Positions 5,654 to 10,752 of a stretch of DNA of 10,752 nt are shown piece by piece. This DNA is from DATAQC01 sp038232455 (GTDB lineage Bacteria; Actinomycetota; Acidimicrobiia; Acidimicrobiales; AC-14). The notes beneath the pieces are model-generated. The model did not search any database, was not told where the DNA came from, and saw nothing but the letters and a program-made list of their open reading frames with translations. Position 1 is the first letter of the stretch. Each line of letters begins with the position of its first letter. The stretch covers positions 1 to 10,752 of the forward strand of contig JBBSHU010000100.1 of NCBI GenBank assembly GCA_038232455.1, in the 5' to 3' direction. The position numbers were made by a program, and so were the translations under genes.

Positions 5654-6950
5654 ACCGAGGGTTGAGAGCCAGAGCGGCGCCTAGGTCACGTCGGGCGGCG
5701 CCGACGTCGCCAAGCGACAGCTCGATCATTCCCGCATGGTAGGAGAACAGGGCGTTGCGCGTGCCGAGTGACTGCGCCTTGACCGACCACTCCATGGCCT
5801 CGCCGTCCCGGCCGGCGACGTGCAGTGCCCAGGCGTACGCGTCCTGCATGTCGAGGAAGGGCCGAGTCAGTACGGCCGCCTCGGCCAAGCGGACCGCCTC
5901 GGCGGCATTGCCGTGGTCGGCCTCGAACAGCACGGCGTCGACGTCGAGGTTCACACCGTTGGAGGCGAAGAGCGCGCTCTCGGCCCGAAAGACCCGGTAC
6001 TGCTCGTCAGCCTCGACCTGGCGGTTCAGCGACTGCAACAGTTCGCCGTACTCGAGCAGGTACCCCGGCTGGGGCATGCGCTCGACGAGCTTGGCGTAGT
6101 CGGCCACCGCAGAGTCGACGCGCCCCAGAGCGGCTTCAGCCCGAGCCTTACCCTCGAGCAGGGGGGCGAAGCCGGGATCGGCTCTCATCCCCGCTTCGTG
6201 ATGGTCGAGGGCCGTGGAGGCGTCTCCGGCGTTGAACGCCAGCTCGCCCAGGTAGTAGCGAGCAAAGGCCCGATCGGAGCCCGTACCCGCCTCGTCAAGG
6301 GCGCGCCGCATGGCGGCCGTAGCCCGGTCGAGGTCACCCCGCAGCTCCCATGCGTAGGAGGTGCGCGACAGCGAGGCCGTGCCCGGTGCCAGGTCGACCA
6401 TCCGCTGGATGGCGTCGAAGGCCTCGGGGTAGTGGCCGAGCTGGGTCTCGGCGTCACCCAGGGCCCCGTAGAGGGTGGAGTTCGACGGGTTGATTGCCAG
6501 CCCCCTCTCGGCCCACTGCCGCGCCCCCGCGAAGTCGTGGCGGCCCGAGGACAGGGCGGCCATGCCGGCGGCGGCCACGAAGTTGTCGTCGGTGTCGAGG
6601 GCCAGGGACCGGGCCAGCGCGCCCTCGGCCTTTGGGTAGTAGGTGGGGTCACCGGTGACCCGGGCCTGGTCCACGTAGGCCAGGCCGAGAGAGGCCCATG
6701 CCACGAAATCGCCGGGCACCCGCCGGAGCCGCGCCTGCAGGCCGGCAATGGAGCCGGCCGCCGCACCGCGTACCGACGACGCCGCGTCCACTCCCGCCAG
6801 CCCGCTTGCAGTCGGGCCCGAGCCGGTCGCCGAAGACGGCGAGCGCCGGTCGAGCAGGCCGAGCCCGCCGGCGGCGAAGAGCACCGCGGCCATGGCGAAT
6901 ATCGCCGCGACGATCCATAGACCCCTGAGGTGCCCCCGGACCCGGGCCAC
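5595..6950 (-). CDS. Membrane-anchored tetratricopeptide (TPR) repeat protein
   Basis: Read from GTG 6950, the 451-residue product has a short basic N-terminus, one hydrophobic segment at about residues 11-33 (LWIVAAIFAMAAVLFAAGGLGLL), a S/G/A-rich linker, and TPR units from about residue 65 to the end. Examples are W-SLGLAYVDQA, Y-ALGDAETQLGHYPEAFDAIQRMVDLAPG, YYLGELAFNAGDASTALDHHEAGMRADPG and YHAGMIELSLGDVGAARRDLGAALALNP, the usual 34-residue pattern. It is probably a membrane protein with its TPR scaffold outside, used for protein contacts, and has no enzyme motif. GTG 6950 is chosen because it gives the complete anchor and sits 5 nt after the sortase stop. A longer open frame to 7280 is antisense-like noise over the sortase. 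No Shine-Dalgarno is seen, so translation is likely coupled. It is the last gene of the operon. Confidence 0.8.
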   Translation of the reverse strand: MARVRGHLRGLWIVAAIFAMAAVLFAAGGLGLLDRRSPSSATGSGPTASGLAGVDAASSVRGAAAGSIAGLQARLRRVPGDFVAWASLGLAYVDQARVTGDPTYYPKAEGALARSLALDTDDNFVAAAGMAALSSGRHDFAGARQWAERGLAINPSNSTLYGALGDAETQLGHYPEAFDAIQRMVDLAPGTASLSRTSYAWELRGDLDRATAAMRRALDEAGTGSDRAFARYYLGELAFNAGDASTALDHHEAGMRADPGFAPLLEGKARAEAALGRVDSAVADYAKLVERMPQPGYLLEYGELLQSLNRQVEADEQYRVFRAESALFASNGVNLDVDAVLFEADHGNAAEAVRLAEAAVLTRPFLDMQDAYAWALHVAGRDGEAMEWSVKAQSLGTRNALFSYHAGMIELSLGDVGAARRDLGAALALNPRFSSLGAPLARQALDRIGDG

Positions 6951-6955
6951 CGAGC

Positions 6956-7642
6956 TCAGGTGACCAGGTGGGCGAAGACCACGACGTTGTCCGTGTACTC
7001 GCGACGCGTGCGGTCGAAGGTGCCACCGCAGGTGATGAGACGCAGCGTGGGGGCCGCCGTGGCCCCGTACACGACCGCGGTCGGGAAGCTGCTCTTGGCG
7101 TACTGGTCCGATCGCTCGACCGCGTAGGTGAGCGCCGACCCGTCGGCCTTCCGGATCACGACGCTCGCGCCGGGCTGGAGGTCGTGGAGGCGGGCGAAGA
7201 CGGCGGGTCCGTTGACGCTGTTGACGTGACCGACGACGATGGCCGGCCCCGGGGTGCCGGGAGCGGCGCCCTCGGTCCACAGGCCGGCCACGCCGAAGTC
7301 GGCGGGCACGCCGAGGGAGTTGTCAGGCTGGATGTGCAGGCCGATCAACTCGGACTGCACGCCGATGCTCGGGATCTCGACCGACATGCCGACCGGAAGT
7401 TGAGGCTCCTGAGTGGTCGGAAGGTCGGAAGGGGCGGGGAGATCGGCGGCTTGGGGGGAACCGGGGGCGCCGACGGGTTTCCCGACGGGTGGCGACGACG
7501 AGCCTCGGTCCGGCCGCACGACGGCCACGCCGGTGGCGATGCCGACCAGGAACACGACGGCCAACACCACGACGGCCCACGGCCCGGAGGCCACCTCGCG
7601 GGCCGTCGCCGAGGCTCGGTTCCAGCGGGACCGGCGGCGCAT
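6956..7642 (-). CDS. Class F sortase (transpeptidase)
   Basis: The 228-residue product has a basic N-terminus, a transmembrane segment at about 22-42, a P/S-rich linker (48-82) and a sortase barrel. H139 lies in VVGHVNS, C205 in LRLITCGGTFD, and an arginine cluster (R211, R213, R214) precedes EYTDNVVVFA. The GPAVFARLHDL and SFPTAVVYG segments fit class F of Actinobacteria. Sortases cut a C-terminal sorting signal and join the protein to cell-wall peptidoglycan or other amines. The gene lies 3 nt after the DUF4331 stop and 5 nt before the TPR start, so a single mRNA is likely and DUF4331 is the obvious substrate. ATG 7642 is chosen for the complete anchor. LPTTQ at 75-79 is in the linker and is not a sorting signal. 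Confidence 0.9.
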   Translation of the reverse strand: MRRRSRWNRASATAREVASGPWAVVVLAVVFLVGIATGVAVVRPDRGSSSPPVGKPVGAPGSPQAADLPAPSDLPTTQEPQLPVGMSVEIPSIGVQSELIGLHIQPDNSLGVPADFGVAGLWTEGAAPGTPGPAIVVGHVNSVNGPAVFARLHDLQPGASVVIRKADGSALTYAVERSDQYAKSSFPTAVVYGATAAPTLRLITCGGTFDRTRREYTDNVVVFAHLVT

Positions 7643-7645
7643 GGC

Positions 7646-9352
7646 TCAGGCTCGGCGGCGGCGCAGGGCGAGCACTCCGGCGCCGGCCATCAGGACGAGG
7701 ACGGCGAACCCCACCACCGCCGGCAGGGACGTGCCGTGACTCGTCGGCTCGGCGCCGGCCCTCACCCCACCGACGGGCACCTGGCTTCCGCCCCCGGTAG
7801 CGGAGGCACCGGCCGCGGCGGCGACCGTCGTCGTCGGAGCCGGCGCCTGCTGGGCGGAGCCGGACACGAACTTGTTGACAGCCTCGGTGTGGGGCAGGGC
7901 GACGTACGGGAAGGTGGACCCGAATGCCCTGTCGTTCACGTCGACGGCGTCGCCCGCGGCCAGTGCCGACACGAGGTTGCCGGATTGGGCAGCCCCTTCG
8001 ACGGCCTGGAGCTCGATGTCGAGCACGTCGTCGGTCAGGCGGCGACCGTTGGGGAACCCGGCGGTGTCCTTGGCCAGCACACCCAGGCGGTTCGGGTCGG
8101 CGGAGGGGGCGATACCCATGTTCAGCCGCAGTTCCTCGGCGGGAACGAAGTCAGCCCCCTTCTTGCCGTCCTTGTTGAGGAGTTGGGAATTGAGGTCGAT
8201 CGGCAGGGCCACCGTGCCGTCGGGCGACGCGCACACCTTGCAGATTCCGGTGAGGAAGATCTCGAAGAGGTCGTTCCGAGGCGCGGCCGGCGCAGGCACG
8301 CCGTAGATCTTCTGGATCAGGCCGGGCAGGATCGGGTCGAGCACCTTGGCGACGACCGGCGCCACCGTGTGGTCCTTGTCCGGGGTGAGGCCGTTGAACG
8401 CGTCTTTGTACTTGAGGGGGACGACGACCTCGTTCACCAGTGGGTTTCCGAGACGGGACACCTGGACGTAGTCGTCGGTGACGGCGGCGCCGGGCGACGA
8501 AGAGGTGACGCTGGCGCCCTTGCGTTCGGTCGTGCTCCACACGCCGATCACCGGGTTGTCGGTGGCATTGGCGTTGGTGGCCAGGGCCGCTTTGGGCACC
8601 TGGAGCGACAGGGTGTTGACGTTGTAGCCGGCCAGCGTGTCCTGGCCGACCTCTTTCAGATTGCCGCCATAGAGCAGGTCGAACAGGCGCAGGTCGAGGA
8701 AGAACGAGTCGTCGGCCTGGCCGGCAAACGTCTGCCCGCCGCCGGTGAGAGGTTGCACCGCCTGCTGGCGCAGGGTGGCGTAGTCGGGCATCGAAGCGGT
8801 GCCGACGTTGGACGGCGCCACAACGGCGTTCGACAGGAGGGTGGTTGTCGATCCACCCGTGGTGACCGTGAGGTCGTAGGTCTGGAAGAAGTTCAGGTCG
8901 GGGTCGTCGAGCGAGGTGACTGGGCCGGTGTTGTACAGGAACTGATCGGAGTCGTCACGGATGTGGTCAGTGAACGACCACGTGTAGACGACGTCGGCCA
9001 CCCCGTCGCCGTCACTGTCGACGTTGATTTTGTACCGGGCGTTGGTGGCGAAGGGGTAGAAGTTCGGGCCGCCGTTTGGCTCCTCGAACGGGATCCAGTT
9101 GGCCGAGAGCGTGACCGTGTCAGGCTTGTCGGGGCTCACGAATGCGTACACGTCGGTGTTGTCCACCCTCGGGTCACCAGCGATCAGCGGCGCCTCCCGA
9201 TGGCTCGATGCCGTGCCGACACCGGGTCCGAGCAACGTCGATGTCCCCAATGCGGCCAGCGCCACGGCGCCGGCGACGACGGCGGCTCGGCTCGCAACGA
9301 AGCGCGGGCGGGCCGGGTGGTCATGAGCCGTTTCAGGGTTGATGCCTCGCAT
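7646..9352 (-). CDS. DUF4331 family secreted protein with C-terminal sorting-signal-like tail
   Basis: The 568-residue product has a long signal peptide (about residues 1-48, core AAVVAGAVALAALGTSTLL), immediately followed by SHREAPLIAGDP, the usual beginning of mature DUF4331 proteins. Further features are DNTDVYAF, a DSDGDGVAD loop at 112-120 that looks able to bind calcium, and a CKVC pair at C371/C374. After residue about 500 a P/T/A/G-rich spacer leads to VPVGG (525-529), a hydrophobic segment at 544-563 and an RRRR tail (564-567), which is the layout of a cell-wall sorting signal. No LPxTG is present. The function of DUF4331 is unknown, and the protein is probably surface-attached. The start is ATG 9352 with a good GGAGG Shine-Dalgarno 5 nt upstream. 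First gene of the operon. Confidence 0.88.
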   Translation of the reverse strand: MRGINPETAHDHPARPRFVASRAAVVAGAVALAALGTSTLLGPGVGTASSHREAPLIAGDPRVDNTDVYAFVSPDKPDTVTLSANWIPFEEPNGGPNFYPFATNARYKINVDSDGDGVADVVYTWSFTDHIRDDSDQFLYNTGPVTSLDDPDLNFFQTYDLTVTTGGSTTTLLSNAVVAPSNVGTASMPDYATLRQQAVQPLTGGGQTFAGQADDSFFLDLRLFDLLYGGNLKEVGQDTLAGYNVNTLSLQVPKAALATNANATDNPVIGVWSTTERKGASVTSSSPGAAVTDDYVQVSRLGNPLVNEVVVPLKYKDAFNGLTPDKDHTVAPVVAKVLDPILPGLIQKIYGVPAPAAPRNDLFEIFLTGICKVCASPDGTVALPIDLNSQLLNKDGKKGADFVPAEELRLNMGIAPSADPNRLGVLAKDTAGFPNGRRLTDDVLDIELQAVEGAAQSGNLVSALAAGDAVDVNDRAFGSTFPYVALPHTEAVNKFVSGSAQQAPAPTTTVAAAAGASATGGGSQVPVGGVRAGAEPTSHGTSLPAVVGFAVLVLMAGAGVLALRRRRA

Positions 9353-9357
9353 GAGTG

Positions 9358-9362
9358 CCTCC
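9358..9362 (-). promoter_or_regulatory. Ribosome binding site of the DUF4331 gene
   Basis: GGAGG on the - strand, 5 nt before the ATG at 9352. It is the strongest Shine-Dalgarno in the window and fixes this start. The two downstream genes lack one and seem to depend on translational coupling. Confidence 0.75.
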
Positions 9363-9421
9363 GCGCCAGTCGTGATGATCAGGGAGCTCGCTGCCCGCCC
9401 GGCGTTGCTGCCCGGTCGGCC

Positions 9422-9450
9422 AAACTAGCCTCAGGATACCTTGCGAGCAA
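9422..9450 (-). promoter_or_regulatory. Candidate promoter of the DUF4331-sortase-TPR operon
   Basis: On the - strand TTGCTC (9445-9450) and TAGTTT (9422-9427) are separated by exactly 17 nt and resemble a housekeeping -35/-10 pair. This would give a leader of about 60 nt. An overlapping TATCCT could be an alternative -10. The match is moderate and untested. Confidence 0.35.
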
Positions 9451-9706
9451 AGGACGTAGCTGGATGACGCGGATTTGGCTATGAGGAGCCGGCCAGCCTG
9501 TGGTCGAGGGCTTCGGTCCGGATACCGTCTGCGCCCGTTGAAGAGCAATCATGACACCAAGACATCTGCGTTTTTCCCGACTGCTGTAGGACGTATCCGG
9601 ATGGATCCTTGAAGACTCCGGGGCACCAGTTCCCGCCCAGTCGTCGTAATGTACCGACCGATTGTCGGCCCCTTCTGGTCGGGCGCAATCGAAAGGAATC
9701 AGGTTC

Positions 9707-10205
9707 ATGACGTTGCGGTCGAAGCGGGCCGCGCCGGGCATCGCCGCAGCGATCATCGTGACTGGCGTTGCCTGCGGCGGCGGTGCCAAGGTCGCTGTCC
9801 GCTGCCACGGGCACCTGAGCCGGCGGTCTCACCGGCGGCCCAGGCGAAACTGCCTGATGCCGTGCTGCCCCTCGCCGGGGCCCCCGAGGGCATAGCCACG
9901 ATCCGGCCCGGCACCGTGGCCGTCAGCGTCCGAGAGCCCAATGCCGTGGTGCTGTTCGACTGTCGACACCCACACAGCAACGCAGCGTTCCGCTGAGTGG
10001 CTCGGCGCGACACCTGCTTCTCGGCGGGCCCGGACGGTCCATTGCTCATCCCGCCGGAGTCGGACGACCGTTTTGTGGCTGTGAGCTTGCCGAACGGCCA
10101 GATCCTGGAGTCGGTCGCCGTGGGCCGCCAGCCTCACGACAGCATCGCCGTCGGTGCCGACACGGTCTTCGTCGCCGACGAGTTGCCGACACCATTCACA
10201 TCGTC
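9707..10205 (+). pseudogene. Beta-propeller (YVTN/NHL-like) lipoprotein, frameshifted and 3'-truncated
   Basis: ATG 9707 encodes a lipoprotein signal: MTLRSKRAAPG, a hydrophobic core and a lipobox-like TGVAC followed by GGG. Propeller-like sequence then continues across several frames. These are AQAKLPDAVLPLAGAPEGIA with TVAVSVREPNAVVLFD (about 9838-9960), LSTPTQQRSVPLSGSARHLLLGG (9960 to about 10030), PDGPLLIPPESDDRFVAVSLPNGQI with VAVGRQPHDSIAVGADTVFVADEL (to about 10184), then ADTIHIVRN (to 10205). The V-GRQPHD and VFVADE motifs fit YVTN-type six- or seven-bladed propellers. Apart from the unresolved first shift (9785-9815), each joins by a one-base change in a short G or C run (9959-9960, 10026-10028, about 10184). 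Only about half of a normal propeller is present. Homology stops where the convergent protease gene ends. It was probably a surface-exposed lipoprotein and is non-functional as written. Confidence 0.6.
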
Positions 10206-10605
10206 CGCAACCCGAAGCGGCGGTCGAGCACGTCCACGCCCTCGATGGCAAAGGCCTGGGAGAACCGGCTGACCGTGACGGTCCACCGGTCGAGGAACCC
10301 GACGCTGCCGAGGAGGAACAGGCTCGGGTTCTGCCATCCGCCGATGAAGCCAACGGGGGGCCTCCCACTCGTGGAACGCCTCTGAGGCCCCCGTCGGGCT
10401 GATGCAGTCGGAGAGCCACTGTCTTGTAGCGAGCGGTCACGATGGCACCTGCGACGGCGTGGATTGTCTCGCCTTCGTGATCGTCGAGGTCGAGCCCGAT
10501 GTAGTCGGCGACGAGGTCGCTCGCCAGGATGCCGTCAGATCCGGTGTCGAGCTCTTGCTGTTCAGCCAAGTCCGACGTACTGCGGTTCCTCGGCACGAGG
10601 AACAC
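10196..10605 (-). pseudogene. Retropepsin-like aspartic protease, broken by two one-base frameshifts
   Basis: On the - strand, GTG 10605 leads to ELDTGSDGILASDLVADYIGLDLDD, then ETIHAVAGAIVTARYKTVALRLHQPDG. After a shift in the G run (10389-10393 region) the translation reads SEAFHEWEAP. After a second shift in the C6 run near 10355 it reads VGFIGGWQNPSLFLLGSVGFLDR, then WTVTVSRFSQAFAIEG, ending GLRTM and TGA at 10196-10198. The DTGSD active-site motif, a flap-like region and the LFLLG...FLDRW segment match single-domain bacterial retropepsin-like proteases of about 130 residues, which act as dimers with one catalytic Asp per subunit. Removing one base from each run gives a 135-residue protein. 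The N-terminus is uncertain because the strand before DTG is not hydrophobic. Activity depends on whether the breaks are real. Confidence 0.6.
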
Positions 10606-10710
10606 GTCGGATCGCCGCGTGGGTGCCGCTTCCTTGCGGTCGGGACGACGCCGACTCTTGCCGTCGCGGCCGCGGGATCGGTCCGCTTCGTCCTATTGCT
10701 TTCTACTGGG

Positions 10711-10752
10711 AGCGGGCGACGGGAATCGAACCCGCGTAACCAGCTTGGAAGG
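10711..10752 (-). tRNA. tRNA-Gly(TCC), 3' part only (5' end beyond window)
   Basis: On the - strand the segment shows an anticodon loop CTTCCAA (anticodon TCC), the start of its stem pairing (GCTGG), a variable loop, a T arm GCGGG-TTCGATT-CCCGT and the 3' acceptor strand CGCCCGC with discriminator T at 10711. The 5' acceptor, D arm and the other half of the anticodon stem lie outside the window. The next bases are CCC (10710-10708), so CCA is not encoded and must be added after transcription. Confidence 0.88.

Larger units (their letters stand above)
9353..9706. other. Gene-free spacer between divergent DUF4331 operon and lipoprotein gene
   Basis: About 350 nt. It holds the Shine-Dalgarno and candidate promoter for the operon on the - strand and a weak AAAGGA (9692-9697), 9 nt before the lipoprotein ATG, on the + strand. 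A small inverted repeat CCGAC-CGATT-GTCGG lies at 9654-9668. I see no convincing coding region, RNA gene or larger repeat between about 9460 and 9640. Confidence 0.5.

Noticed and set aside
6951..7280. N-terminal extension of the TPR protein
   Set aside because: Arginine/histidine-rich translation overlapping the sortase in another frame. The natural start at 6950 gives a complete membrane anchor.
7406..7420. LPTTQ in the sortase as an LPxTG-like motif
   Set aside because: It lies in the proline-rich linker after the membrane anchor, not before a C-terminal hydrophobic segment.
6968..9484. Very long open frame (838 codons) on the + strand
   Set aside because: It is antisense to the DUF4331 and sortase genes, is rich in G, R, V and H, and has no domain pattern. 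High-GC coding DNA often leaves such an opposite frame open.
9379..9789. 136-codon - strand open frame in the intergenic spacer
   Set aside because: No recognisable motif, no Shine-Dalgarno, and it overlaps the lipoprotein signal peptide and the operon promoter region.
10464..10739. 91-codon + strand open frame ending ERATGIEPA
   Set aside because: The ending is the familiar translation of a tRNA 3' end read antisense. The rest is opposite the protease gene.

Overview
The window is clearly GC-rich and most likely comes from a high-GC actinobacterium. The organism is inferred from GTG starts, apparently leaderless promoters, a class F sortase with a DUF4331 surface protein, and the mix of LLM oxidoreductase, PIN-toxin and NarL-type fragments. 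An Acidimicrobiia-like lineage would fit, but the sequence does not prove it. No tools were run, and family assignments come from reading translated motifs.

Left part (1-3362, + strand): the 3' half or so of a large secreted adhesin-like gene, with tandem cadherin-like repeats, a linker and a right-handed parallel beta-helix. It is interrupted by two compensating frameshifts (about 1214 and 1382) and by an in-frame TAG (3276-3278), after which a typical C-terminal tail continues to 3362. Convergent to it is a 5'-truncated LLM-class flavin/F420 oxidoreductase (3381-3707, - strand).

Middle left (3781-5653, + strand): a compact toxin-antitoxin operon. The PIN-domain toxin comes first and overlaps a two-part antitoxin (ribbon-helix-helix plus UPF0175-like) by 4 nt. 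An operator-like inverted repeat sits on the likely -10, and the transcript appears leaderless. Next comes an AlpA/excisionase-like HTH gene with the same promoter design, then a remnant zone holding a Schlafen/AlbA_2-type ATP-binding protein fragment and a frameshifted NarL/LuxR DNA-binding domain lacking its receiver domain.

Middle right (5595-9352, - strand): the best-preserved unit, a three-gene operon read from right to left. It encodes a DUF4331 protein with a signal peptide and a C-terminal sorting-signal-like tail, a class F sortase, and a membrane-anchored TPR protein. Gaps are 3 and 5 nt. The likely logic is a dedicated sortase that anchors or processes the DUF4331 protein, with the TPR protein as an envelope partner.

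Right end (9353-10752): a gene-free spacer with a candidate promoter for the operon, a truncated and frameshifted beta-propeller lipoprotein (+ strand), a frameshifted retropepsin-like aspartic protease (- strand), and the 3' half of a tRNA-Gly(TCC) (- strand). Nearly all frame breaks here are single-base length changes in short homopolymers. They could be consensus errors or real decay, and raw reads are needed to decide. I see no CRISPR array, rRNA or transposase.
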